The notes under the pieces were generated by a model, which saw only the letters and a program-made list of their open reading frames with translations, had not been told where the DNA came from and made no database searches. A stretch of DNA of 44,016 bases from an uncultured Eubacteriales bacterium. Lineage in GTDB: Bacteria; Bacillota; Clostridia; Oscillospirales; CAG-272. Below are positions 23,065-31,265 of this stretch, piece after piece. Numbering within the stretch: the stretch's first letter is position 1; each line of letters opens with the position of its first letter. A program made the position numbers and the translations under genes. The DNA lies in contig URDX01000013.1 of assembly GCA_900546695.1 (NCBI GenBank), forward strand, positions 1-44,016, in the 5' to 3' direction.

Positions 23065-23090
23065 CAGCCCCGACAGCTTTTGCGTGCGCA

Positions 23091-23801
23091 TCAGCCCTTA
23101 TATATCTTAAGCAGCTCATCTCCCGTGCGCTTTGAGTCGAAATCCTCGTCAAAGAGCAGCCATATCACATCGTCGCCTACGGTTATATCGAATCTCACGA
23201 GCTTTTTAAAGACCGCGTTTTTCTCACCGTAAACGACGGGCGTTACCTTGATGTCGTCGATTTCATCAAAAGATATCAGCTCACAGCGGCGGCTGACCTC
23301 TCCGCTGACGATGTCGCGATGGCTGCGGTATATCCACAGACCGCCCGAGCGCCGACCGAACGCGAGCGCACTGCCGAGCACGACCGACGAAAGATAGCCG
23401 TAACGGGCAGCGCCCGTCTTTCTGACGCGGGCGTCGTCGCCTATCACGAACTGCGCGGAGGCGATACCCGCTGTTTTGCTATCCCCGAGCGGGCAGCCCG
23501 CGAGCGCGTTCTGCGCCTCCGCAAGCTCATCCGCGAGCAGCGGCTCTGCTTCTGCGTTTGCGCGCTTTCCGTTTACCTCGAGTTTTGTTGCAATGCCGAA
23601 CCATATCAGCGCGGCGGCGAGAAGGCACCAGCCGACCTGCATGCCCGTCAGCCATCCGAAATTGCCGTTGAGGCAGGGCACAGACGCAATCAGCAGCAGA
23701 AAGCCCGGGACGCGGACGAGAAACATTTTCAGCTTGCTTCTCCGAAAAAAATCATTAAACATCGCATTGCTGTTTTTCGTTATGTTTTCGGTACCGTTCA
23801 T
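23091..23801 (-). CDS. Hypothetical membrane protein with two N-terminal spans
   Basis: A 236-residue protein from ATG 23801 (GAAAGGAT on the minus strand upstream; the longer form to 23831 has no site). Two close hydrophobic segments lie at about residues 27-45 and 50-70 (FLVRVPGFLLLIASVP; VGWCLLAAALIWFGIA), followed by a soluble cytoplasmic domain of about 160 residues with beta-rich patterns such as ELISFDEIDDIKVTPV and DVIWLLFDEDFD. The soluble part resembles a PH-like or DUF-type sensor domain, but I cannot name a family. It converges with fruK and shares its terminator. Confidence 0.7.
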   Translation of the reverse strand: MNGTENITKNSNAMFNDFFRRSKLKMFLVRVPGFLLLIASVPCLNGNFGWLTGMQVGWCLLAAALIWFGIATKLEVNGKRANAEAEPLLADELAEAQNALAGCPLGDSKTAGIASAQFVIGDDARVRKTGAARYGYLSSVVLGSALAFGRRSGGLWIYRSHRDIVSGEVSRRCELISFDEIDDIKVTPVVYGEKNAVFKKLVRFDITVGDDVIWLLFDEDFDSKRTGDELLKIYKG

Positions 23802-24396
23802 TATTACGATCCTTTCACAAGACGGGGACATGCTCTGCGCATGTCCGAGTCGGCGCGAGTGCGACCGACTGCTTTGATTTATATACGTATTGTCTGTATC
23901 GGTAAGATATTATACTGTTTGAAAACGGCTCTCCTTTCGCTCGCTTGTGTCAAAAAAACAACTATGGACTGTGTCGCAGTAAATTTCCGACAAATTTACC
24001 ATTACCATTCTACCATGCGATTAACACTTTGTCAATATACTGACGGTTGAATTTTTATAAAATGAATGTTGAATTGACGCAAAAAACGGGGGATTTTGCC
24101 GAATTCCCACCGAATGCGGCGGAAAAAGCGGCATCGCGCGGGTGTGTGCCGCGCGGGTGTACGCCGACGCTATGCGCAAGGGGGAGATGCTTTGTACGAG
24201 TGCAGACGCTCTGTACGGATGTGCGCTGCGCGGGCAGGATGTGTGTGCCGATGTGCCCCGAAAGCGCGGTGGGATGTGCGACGGCGCGTGCCGTACTCTG
24301 AAAATGCGGCGGGCTGAGCCGACGGTGCGTCGATGTACTCCGAAAATGCGGTGGGTTATGTGCTGACGATGCCGTGCTTAATTTTTCCGTTCACGG
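23802..24396. repeat. Intergenic region with a degenerate tandem repeat tract (24130-24376)
   Basis: No gene was supported. From about 24130 the DNA becomes GC-rich and repetitive. Around 24190-24245 a ~20-nt word recurs (GCTCTGTACGGATGTGCG-like). From 24250 to 24376 three units of about 39-45 nt repeat, sharing TACTCCGAAAATGCGGTGGG-like cores at 24250, 24293 and 24332. The first half (23832-24060) is AT-rich without clear signals. The tract stops just before the RNase R promoter. Confidence 0.7.
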
Positions 24397-24425
24397 TTGA
24401 CCCGGGGAATATTTTGTGCTACAAT
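24397..24425 (+). promoter_or_regulatory. RNase R promoter
   Basis: TTGACC (24397-24402), 17 nt, TACAAT (24420-24425), about 105 nt upstream of the chosen start. Confidence 0.65.
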
Positions 24426-24530
24426 GTGGAAGTGTAGGTAATATAGGTAGAAAAATCGTTCGCGCCGCCCGTATGTGCGGGTCAGCAGGGCGGACAGAGC
24501 CGCGTGGCGCGCGGGATACGGAGACGAGTT

Positions 24531-26933
24531 GTGAAGAAAAAAGAAGAGCTTCCTGAAGAGGAGAAGGCGGAGCGCAGCCCCGCCGAGAAGAAGAGCGGAT
24601 CGAAAAAGGCAGCCGAGGACGAGGCGGTCGTCGGCGTGCGCGGCGGGGTGATATCGCTTGCGGCATCGGGCTGCATTCGCGGCAGATTCCGCTCGAACGC
24701 GCGCGGCTTCGGCTTTGTCACGCCTGAGGAGGGCTCGGGCGACGGCACCGACATCTACATTCCCGCAGATGAGACCGCATATGCGGTCGACGGCGATACG
24801 GTGGTAGTTCGCATGCATGCAAATCGCGACCGCCGCGAGCGCCGTACAGAGGGCGAGGTCATACGCATCGTCTCACACTCGCTGACATCGGTCACGGGCA
24901 CGGTCATTCCCGTGCCGCCCGAATACCCTGTCACGAGCGAGACGGGGCTGTGCGTGCGTCCCGACGACCCGTCATATAATTTTATTGTTCTGATAGATGC
25001 GGGCAACGACACCGTACCGCACGCGGGCAGCTGCGTCAGCGCGGTAATTACCGACTATCCCGATCATACGGGAACGGCGTGCGGCATTATCGAGCGCGTT
25101 TTCGGCGAGAGCGGAACGCCCGATGCGGTCTATGCGTCGGTATTCTACGAGTACGGAGTACCGCTCGGACCGAACGGCGCATTTGACGGCGAGCTGCTTT
25201 CCGAGGCGGAGCGCATCTCCGAGGAGGGCATACATTACGGCGCAGACGGGGTGCACGGCGGCGACATCGACGGCAGGCTCGACCTGCGCGGAGAGACCGT
25301 CTTTACGCTTGACGGCGCGGACGCAAAGGACCTTGACGATGCGATAAGCATCCGCCGCGAGGGCGACGGCTACATGCTCGGTGTGCATATTGCCGATGTT
25401 TCGCACTACGTTCGCCCGGGCAGCGAGCTCGACCGTGAGGCGATGCGCCGCGGCACGAGCGTATATGTGACCGACCGCGTTGTACCGATGCTGCCGCGAC
25501 CGATATCAAACGGTATCTGCTCGCTCACCGCAGGGGTAGACCGTCTCACCGTCTCGGCGATAATGCATATCGACGCGCAGGGACGCACCGTCCGCTCCGA
25601 GCTGCACCGCAGCGTTATACATTCGCGGCTGCGCGGCGTGTACGGCGAGCTGAACGATGTTATCGAGCACGGCGCGGAGTCGGAATATGCCGAAAAATAT
25701 TCGGTGCTCGGCGAGAGCCTTGCGTGTGCGCAGGAGCTCTATTCGATACTGCTGCGCGCGTCGCGCGACAGGGGCGCGCTCGATATGGAGACAGACGAGG
25801 CGCGGATAATTCTTGACGAAAACGGCGCTCCGCGGGATATCGTGCTCGTTGAGCGCGGCACGGCGGAGCGGATGATAGAGCAGTTCATGCTCGCGGCAAA
25901 CGAGGTTGTGGCGCAGATGCTGCGTACGGCGGGCATGCCGTGCGTATACCGCATTCATGAGGACCCGTCGCCTGAGAAAATGCAGGCGTTCTCGGTGTTC
26001 GCGCATAATCTCGGGCTTGATATAACCCCGCTGCGCGGCGACCGCGTCACCCCGGCAGCCATATCGTCGGTGCTCGCTGAGGCGGAGCGGCGCGGTATAG
26101 GCTCGGTCGTCTCGGTGGTGCTGCTGCGCTCGCTGATGAAGGCGCGCTACTCGACCGAATGCACGGGGCATTTCGGGCTTGCGCTCGACAACTACTGTCA
26201 TTTCACATCGCCCATACGGCGCTACCCCGATCTGTGTGTGCACCGCTTTATCGGAATGCTCACGGACGGCGCGGGCGCGGGCGAGAGGGCGGCTGCAAAG
26301 CGCTTTGCGGAGCAGGCTGCGGAGAGCTCAAACGAGGGCGAGCTGCGCGCGGTAGGGCTTGAGCGCGCGATAGACGATCTGTTTAAGGCGATGTATATGA
26401 GCGGCAGAGAGGGCGAGGAGTTTGACGGTGTCGTCAGCTCGGTCACCTCCTTCGGAATGTTTGTCTCGCTGCCTAATACCGTTGAGGGGCTTGTGCCGAT
26501 ATCGTCGCTCGACGGCTATTTCGTATTCGACGAGCGTGCGCTGACGCTCAGCGGAAACCGCACCGTCTACCGTCTCGGCACCCCCGTCCGCGTGCGTCTG
26601 ACACGGTCGGATATCGTCCGCAGACGGATAGATTTCGTGCTTGTCGGCGGCGGTGAACGCTCGGAGAGCGAGGACGGGGGCGGACCCGCACATACCCGCG
26701 GCGGTGCTGCATCGCGCGGGGGCGACGGTCACGTTAAGGATAAGAAGGGTCGCGGCAAAAACGGACGCGGCAAGGATAAAAGCGGACGCGGAAAAGGCGG
26801 CGACGGACGCGGTGCGGGAGGCGGCAGGAGCCGCACAAACCGTGTATCGGCACAGCTGAAGCGCGCGGCAAAGGCGGCGCAGAAGCGCAGAGGCGGACGC
26901 GGCGGAAAGGGCAGAGGACGGCGAGGAAGATAA
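24531..26933 (+). CDS. rnr: Ribonuclease R
   Basis: An 800-residue 3'-5' exoribonuclease of the RNB family, which degrades structured RNA. Cold-shock-type domains occupy about 47-200 (GRFRSNARGFGFVTPEE). The RNB catalytic domain starts near 250: LDGADAKDLDDAIS supplies the metal-binding aspartates (264-270), then GVHIADVSHYV, and HFTSPIRRYPDL later. An S1 domain lies around 630-705 (GVVSSVTSFGMFVSLPN). The last ~80 residues are a very basic Gly/Arg/Lys tail with repeated RGKDKSGRGK-like words. GTG 24531 is preferred, with GGAGA at 24520-24524; GTG 24504 adds 9 residues but lacks a site. The DUF1934 gene starts immediately after its stop. smpB, a common neighbour, is absent. Confidence 0.95.
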   Translation: MKKKEELPEEEKAERSPAEKKSGSKKAAEDEAVVGVRGGVISLAASGCIRGRFRSNARGFGFVTPEEGSGDGTDIYIPADETAYAVDGDTVVVRMHANRDRRERRTEGEVIRIVSHSLTSVTGTVIPVPPEYPVTSETGLCVRPDDPSYNFIVLIDAGNDTVPHAGSCVSAVITDYPDHTGTACGIIERVFGESGTPDAVYASVFYEYGVPLGPNGAFDGELLSEAERISEEGIHYGADGVHGGDIDGRLDLRGETVFTLDGADAKDLDDAISIRREGDGYMLGVHIADVSHYVRPGSELDREAMRRGTSVYVTDRVVPMLPRPISNGICSLTAGVDRLTVSAIMHIDAQGRTVRSELHRSVIHSRLRGVYGELNDVIEHGAESEYAEKYSVLGESLACAQELYSILLRASRDRGALDMETDEARIILDENGAPRDIVLVERGTAERMIEQFMLAANEVVAQMLRTAGMPCVYRIHEDPSPEKMQAFSVFAHNLGLDITPLRGDRVTPAAISSVLAEAERRGIGSVVSVVLLRSLMKARYSTECTGHFGLALDNYCHFTSPIRRYPDLCVHRFIGMLTDGAGAGERAAAKRFAEQAAESSNEGELRAVGLERAIDDLFKAMYMSGREGEEFDGVVSSVTSFGMFVSLPNTVEGLVPISSLDGYFVFDERALTLSGNRTVYRLGTPVRVRLTRSDIVRRRIDFVLVGGGERSESEDGGGPAHTRGGAASRGGDGHVKDKKGRGKNGRGKDKSGRGKGGDGRGAGGGRSRTNRVSAQLKRAAKAAQKRRGGRGGKGRGRRGR

Positions 26934-27602
26934 ATGGAGAAAAAGCTACTGGGATCAAAGCGCGTCAGGGTACAGACCCACTCGCGGATATGCAATCTTA
27001 TGTTTGAGAATTTCGTTCGCGGAAAGCTGAGCGAGTTCGACGAGGCAGAGCGGCTGCACCGCGCTTACGGCGCATGGATAGAGTCGGTCTGCGAGCGCGG
27101 GCTCGGCTCGGCATCGTCCGCGATATTCGAGTCGGCGGAGCCCGCAGGCATAGAGGAGTTTATCGAGGGGCTGCGCGAATCAGCTCCTGACTCGGTCGAG
27201 GAGATACGCGCGGGCTCGGAGGGGGTCATCTCCGAATACGAATTAAGCGGCAGACGCAGCTGCGAGCTGCGGTATGACGAGAGCGCGCTGCTCGGTACCG
27301 ACTGCGAGACGGTCGTTGTGTTCGACGAGTCGGAGCCGGGGCGGATAACCGTCTACCGTACGGGACCGTCGGGCGCGGCGCTCTGCTTTGACCGCTCCTG
27401 CCCGCGTATGACGAATATGTACGCCACCCCGCACGGGCAGCTTGCGCTCGGCATCATTACCCATAGGGTACATAACAGTCTGCACATGCTCCTGCGCGGC
27501 TGTGACGGCGGCGAGATGGTCATTGACTATACGCTCGAGATGGGTGGTTCGGCGACCGAATACAGCCATATGCATCTTACGGCGACCGTGCAGGAGGATT
27601 GA
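26934..27602 (+). CDS. DUF1934 (YwiB-like) protein with an N-terminal insert
   Basis: A 222-residue protein. The C-terminal ~115 residues (from LRYDESALLGTDCETVVVF to MHLTATVQ) follow the DUF1934 calycin-like beta-barrel pattern, including TPHGQLALGIITHRV and MVIDYTLEMGG. The first strand (KRVRVQTHSRI) is separated from the barrel by about 80 extra residues that are helical and acidic, which ordinary family members of about 140 residues lack. ATG 26934 abuts the RNase R stop, with GAGGAAG just upstream, so the two genes are co-translated. The molecular function of DUF1934 is unknown. Confidence 0.72.
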   Translation: MEKKLLGSKRVRVQTHSRICNLMFENFVRGKLSEFDEAERLHRAYGAWIESVCERGLGSASSAIFESAEPAGIEEFIEGLRESAPDSVEEIRAGSEGVISEYELSGRRSCELRYDESALLGTDCETVVVFDESEPGRITVYRTGPSGAALCFDRSCPRMTNMYATPHGQLALGIITHRVHNSLHMLLRGCDGGEMVIDYTLEMGGSATEYSHMHLTATVQED

Positions 27603-27684
27603 GCACGGTCTGACGTGTGCCGTAATTATCACCCGAACCAATAATCAATCGGTGCGGGCATCGCCCGCGAAAGGATGAATTTTC

Positions 27685-28974
27685 ATGACCGAAACAAATC
27701 GCCGTCTGTTTGATTTTATCGCTGCTTCTCCGACCCCGTACCATGCGGTCGCACAGGCTGCTCAGCGGCTTGAGGAGGCGGGCTTTATCCCGCTGTCCGA
27801 GAGCGAGGAATGGCAGCCCGAGCGCGGCGGGAGCTACTACGTCACGCGCGGCGGCTCGTCGCTCATCGCTTTTACCGTCCCGCAGGAGGATTATGCGGGC
27901 TTTATGATAGCGGCATCGCATTCGGACAGTCCGACCTTCCGTCTGCGTCAGCGCCCGTCCGTCGCTGCATCGGATATGACGCGGCTGTCGGTCGAGGGCT
28001 ACGGCGGAATGATAAAATATTCGTGGCTAGACCGTCCGCTGTCGGTGGCGGGACGTGTTACGGTGCGTACCCCGCTCGGCGCGGGGGCGAGGCTCGTCGA
28101 TCTCGGTGCGCCGTGCGTCGTTATACCGAGCGTTGCGATACACATGCGCCGCGGGGTCGGAGAAGCCGAGCTCAGCCCCGCCGTCGACATGCTCCCGCTC
28201 TTCTCGGCATCGCCCGACGCCGATATAATGGCGGATATTGCGGAGGCTGCGGGAGCGGAGGAGAGCGACATTCTCTCGCATGATCTCATGCTGTATGAGC
28301 CGTCGTACGGCGAGGAATGGAACGGTCTCATCACCGCGCCGCGGCTCGACGATCTGCAATGCGCATTCGCTTCGCTTGAGGCGTTTCTGCGCTCGGGTGA
28401 GAGCGGCAGCATAAAGGTATACTGCCTGCTCGACAACGAGGAGGTCGGAAGCAGAACGCGGCAGGGCGCAGATTCGTCCTTCCTGCGCGACACGCTCGGC
28501 AGGGTGGTTGCGGGTCTCGGCGGAGACGGCGCGGCTCTTGCCCGCGCGGCATCGGAGAGCTTTCTCGTCAGCTGCGACAACGCTCATGCCGTTCATCCCG
28601 CACATCCGGAGCTGTCCGACCCGACGCATGCGCCCGTGCTCGGCGGCGGTGTTGTGATAAAGTACAACGCGGCGCAGCACTACACGACCGACGGGATTTC
28701 GTCGGCGCTTTTCCGTCTCGTATGCGAGGAGGCGGGCGTTGCGGTGCAGGATTATGCAAACCGTGCGGACATGCCGGGCGGCTCGACGCTCGGTAACATC
28801 TCTGCTTCTCAGCTCTCGGTCTGCTCGGTCGATATCGGGATAGCTCAGCTCGCGATGCATTCCTGCTGCGAAACGGCGGGCGCGTCGGATGCAGAGGCGA
28901 TGATACGCGCGCTGACCGTCTTTTTCGAAAAGACGCTTATCTGCGAGCGCGACGGGGAATATAAGCTGCTGTGA
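27685..28974 (+). CDS. apeB: M18 family aminopeptidase (aspartyl aminopeptidase)
   Basis: A 429-residue zinc aminopeptidase that removes N-terminal acidic or neutral residues. SPTPYHAV at the N-terminus is typical. Metal and catalytic residues are visible in AASHSDSPTF (H79), LLDNEEVGS (Glu pair), SCDNAHAVHPAHPELSD (Asp) and the late QLAMHSCCETAG (His). The large insert between the two catalytic halves forms the dimerisation domain. It is cytoplasmic. AAAGGATGA lies 7 nt before ATG 27685. The final codons and stop are duplicated just downstream (see repeat 28955-29019). Confidence 0.94.
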   Translation: MTETNRRLFDFIAASPTPYHAVAQAAQRLEEAGFIPLSESEEWQPERGGSYYVTRGGSSLIAFTVPQEDYAGFMIAASHSDSPTFRLRQRPSVAASDMTRLSVEGYGGMIKYSWLDRPLSVAGRVTVRTPLGAGARLVDLGAPCVVIPSVAIHMRRGVGEAELSPAVDMLPLFSASPDADIMADIAEAAGAEESDILSHDLMLYEPSYGEEWNGLITAPRLDDLQCAFASLEAFLRSGESGSIKVYCLLDNEEVGSRTRQGADSSFLRDTLGRVVAGLGGDGAALARAASESFLVSCDNAHAVHPAHPELSDPTHAPVLGGGVVIKYNAAQHYTTDGISSALFRLVCEEAGVAVQDYANRADMPGGSTLGNISASQLSVCSVDIGIAQLAMHSCCETAGASDAEAMIRALTVFFEKTLICERDGEYKLL

Positions 28975-29019
28975 TGCGTGCCGAACTACAGGGAATATAA
29001 GCTGCTGTGATGCGTGCCG
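28955..29019 (+). repeat. Perfect 29-nt direct repeat duplicating the end of the M18 gene
   Basis: 28955-28983 is repeated exactly at 28991-29019 (period 36, 7-nt separator AACTACA). The first copy contains the last codons and TGA stop of the aminopeptidase; the second lies in the leader of the YbaK gene. It looks like a recent tandem duplication. Confidence 0.92.
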
Positions 29020-29077
29020 CGCGACGGCATGACCGCATTCCCCCCGCAGTCTGCCGCGGGCGGACATCTTACAATAC

Positions 29078-29117
29078 AAAGGAGGACTCCCGACGGTCGG
29101 GAGCCGTTAAGACAATG
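29078..29117 (+). promoter_or_regulatory. ybaK ribosome binding site with hairpin spacer
   Basis: AAAGGAGG (29078-29085) is 29 nt from ATG 29115, and no in-frame start lies between. A 7-bp hairpin, CTCCCGA (29087-29093) with TCGGGAG (29097-29103), fills the gap. Looping it out leaves about 12 nt. Confidence 0.65.
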
Positions 29118-29621
29118 GACAAATCCGAAAAAAGCAAGGTTAAGGACAAAACGAATGCAATGCGCATGATCGAGTCGAAAAAGCTCGATTACAAGCTGTT
29201 CACCTGCCCCTGCGAGGAGGCGAAAAGCGCGGACGAGATAGCGCGGATATTCGGCAAGGAGCCGGAGAGGGTATTCAAGACGCTCGTTACTGTCGGAAAA
29301 AGCGGCGAGCACTACGTATTCATGCTGCCCGCATGCGACGAGCTCGACCTGAAAAAGGCGGCAAAGGCGGTAGGCGAGAAGTCGGTGGAGATGATAAAGT
29401 CAAAGGAGCTGCTTCCGCTTACGGGCTACATTCACGGCGGCTGCTCGCCCGTCGGAATGAAGAAATTCTTCCGCACCACCGCGCACATCACCGCGCAGGA
29501 TTACAAGACAATCACATTCAGCGCAGGCAGGATAGGCTGGATGATGGAGATGGCACCGAGCGATCTCGGACGCGCGATACGGCTCGGCTACGCCGACATT
29601 ACCCGCACGGGAGAGCAGTAA
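29115..29621 (+). CDS. ybaK: Cys-tRNA(Pro)/aminoacyl-tRNA deacylase, YbaK/EbsC family
   Basis: A 168-residue editing enzyme that hydrolyses mischarged Cys-tRNA(Pro) in trans. Family landmarks are present: TNAMRMIESKKLDYKLF at the N-terminus, FGKEPERVFKTLV with the conserved lysine near residue 57, LPACDELDLKKAAKAVGEKSVEM, and GYIHGGCSPVGMKK carrying the Gly-x-x-Ser-Pro loop. A lysine-rich N-terminal tail of about 12 residues precedes the domain. The start is ATG 29115, the first in-frame start after a strong but distant Shine-Dalgarno. It is followed by a terminator before purB. Confidence 0.93.
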   Translation: MDKSEKSKVKDKTNAMRMIESKKLDYKLFTCPCEEAKSADEIARIFGKEPERVFKTLVTVGKSGEHYVFMLPACDELDLKKAAKAVGEKSVEMIKSKELLPLTGYIHGGCSPVGMKKFFRTTAHITAQDYKTITFSAGRIGWMMEMAPSDLGRAIRLGYADITRTGEQ

Positions 29622-29659
29622 GCCGCTGCCACTTTATAGCGGCTATAAAAAAAGGTGAT

Positions 29660-29688
29660 AGCAAAAAAGCGTTTTGCTCTTCATTTTT
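29660..29688 (+). terminator. Terminator between ybaK and purB
   Basis: AGCAAAA (29660-29666) pairs with TTTTGCT (29672-29678), then a T-rich run. A second stem AGCCGCT/AGCGGCT (29621-29644) lies just upstream and is followed by A's, fitting minus-strand termination. No strong purB promoter could be assigned; TAAAAT at 29702-29707 is a possible -10. Confidence 0.65.
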
Positions 29689-29773
29689 TTAAAAAATGTG
29701 GTAAAATATACACAGAGCGCGGAAGGCAGTGCCGTTACCGCGGCTGCCGAATGCAAGAAAGGAAACCGACAGA

Positions 29774-31204
29774 ATGAGCGATATTTACGAAAATCCGCTG
29801 TGCACACGCTATTCGGGACCCGAGATGAAGAAGATATTCTCCCCCGATACGAAGTTCCGTACATGGAGACAGCTCTGGATAGCCCTTGCGGAGAGCGAGC
29901 GCGAGCTCGGGCTCGGCATAACCGAGGAGCAGATTGCGGAGCTGCGTGCGCATGTCGACGATATAGATTACGAGCGTGCGCGTAAGTACGAGCATGAGGT
30001 GCGTCACGATGTTATGGCGCATGTCAAGACGTACGGCGACGCATGCCCCGGCGCGAAGGGAATAATCCATCTCGGCGCGACCTCCTGCTACGTCGGAGAC
30101 AATACCGATATAATACTTATGAAGCGTGCGCTCGGCGTTGTCCGTCGGCTGCTGCTCGGTGCTATCTCTGCCGTTGCGGACTTTGCCGAGAAGTACAAGG
30201 ACCTGCCGACCCTCGCATATACGCATTTTCAGGCTGCTCAGCCGACAACGCTCGGCAAGCGCGCGACCCTATGGCTGCAGGATCTGACATCGGACCTTGA
30301 GCTGCTCGATTTCGAGTCGGGCAGGCTGCGTCTGCTCGGCTGCAAGGGCACTACGGGAACCGCGGCGAGCTTCTACGAGCTCTTTGACGGCGATACGGAG
30401 AAGATAAAGCAGCTCGAGGAAAAGATTGCGGCAAAGATGGGCATGGACGGCTGCTACCCCGTATCGGGACAGACGTATTCGAGAAAGGTCGACTACAACG
30501 TTCTTTCGGTGCTCAGCTCTATCGCGCAGAGCGCGGCAAAATTCTCGAACGATATCCGTCTGCTCGCACATCTGAAGGAGTTCGACGAGCCGTTTGAGGT
30601 GGGTCAGATAGGCTCGAGCGCGATGGCATACAAGCGTAACCCGATGCGCAGCGAGCGTATCGCGTCGCTCTGCCGCTATGTGATGATAGACACGCTCAAT
30701 CCCGCCATCACCGCGGCCACGCAGTGGTTCGAGCGCACGCTCGACGACTCCGCAAACAAGCGCATCTCGGTGCCCGAGGCGTTTCTTGCGATAGACGGTA
30801 TCCTCTCGCTGTACATCAACGTCATCAGCGGCGGAACGCCGTATCCGAACATGATGAAGCGCCATCTCGACGAGGAGCTTCCCTACATGGCGACCGAAAA
30901 CATCCTTATGTACTGCGTAAAGCGCGGCGGCGACAGGCAGGAGCTGCACGAGGCTATCCGCCGTCACTCTGTTGCCGCAACAAAGCAGATAAAGCTCTTC
31001 GGCGCGCCTAACGACCTGTTCGACCGCATTCTCGCAGACCCGATATTCGGTCTGACCCGCGAGGAGCTTGAGAAGGTCGCAGATCCCGCGCTCTTTGTCG
31101 GCTGCGCACCCGTGCAGACCGAGGAATATCTGCGCGACGTTGTAAGACCGCTGCTTGAAGCAAACCGCGACGAGCAGGGTGTTAATGTCAGTATCGAGGT
31201 TTGA
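29774..31204 (+). CDS. purB: Adenylosuccinate lyase
   Basis: A 476-residue fumarase/aspartase superfamily lyase. It cleaves SAICAR to AICAR and adenylosuccinate to AMP, releasing fumarate. The start MSDIYENPLCTRYSG is typical. HLGATSCYVGDN and YTHFQAAQPTTLGKR carry active-site residues, and the family signature GSSAMAYKRNPMRSERI is intact. ATG 29774 has AAAGGAAA about 10 nt upstream; an upstream in-frame start lacks a site. purA follows after 61 nt on the same strand, so one transcript likely covers both enzymes that complete AMP synthesis. Confidence 0.96.
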   Translation: MSDIYENPLCTRYSGPEMKKIFSPDTKFRTWRQLWIALAESERELGLGITEEQIAELRAHVDDIDYERARKYEHEVRHDVMAHVKTYGDACPGAKGIIHLGATSCYVGDNTDIILMKRALGVVRRLLLGAISAVADFAEKYKDLPTLAYTHFQAAQPTTLGKRATLWLQDLTSDLELLDFESGRLRLLGCKGTTGTAASFYELFDGDTEKIKQLEEKIAAKMGMDGCYPVSGQTYSRKVDYNVLSVLSSIAQSAAKFSNDIRLLAHLKEFDEPFEVGQIGSSAMAYKRNPMRSERIASLCRYVMIDTLNPAITAATQWFERTLDDSANKRISVPEAFLAIDGILSLYINVISGGTPYPNMMKRHLDEELPYMATENILMYCVKRGGDRQELHEAIRRHSVAATKQIKLFGAPNDLFDRILADPIFGLTREELEKVADPALFVGCAPVQTEEYLRDVVRPLLEANRDEQGVNVSIEV

Positions 31205-31265
31205 GTGCATACGACGTACGAAAACAATCGAATATCCGAATAAAATATATAAAGAGGTAAGAAAA

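Noticed and set aside
28027..29079. Minus-strand ORF of 350 codons opposite the M18 peptidase
   Set aside because: Shadow frame; it even reads through the 29-nt duplication and gives a repeated peptide, as expected from non-coding reading.
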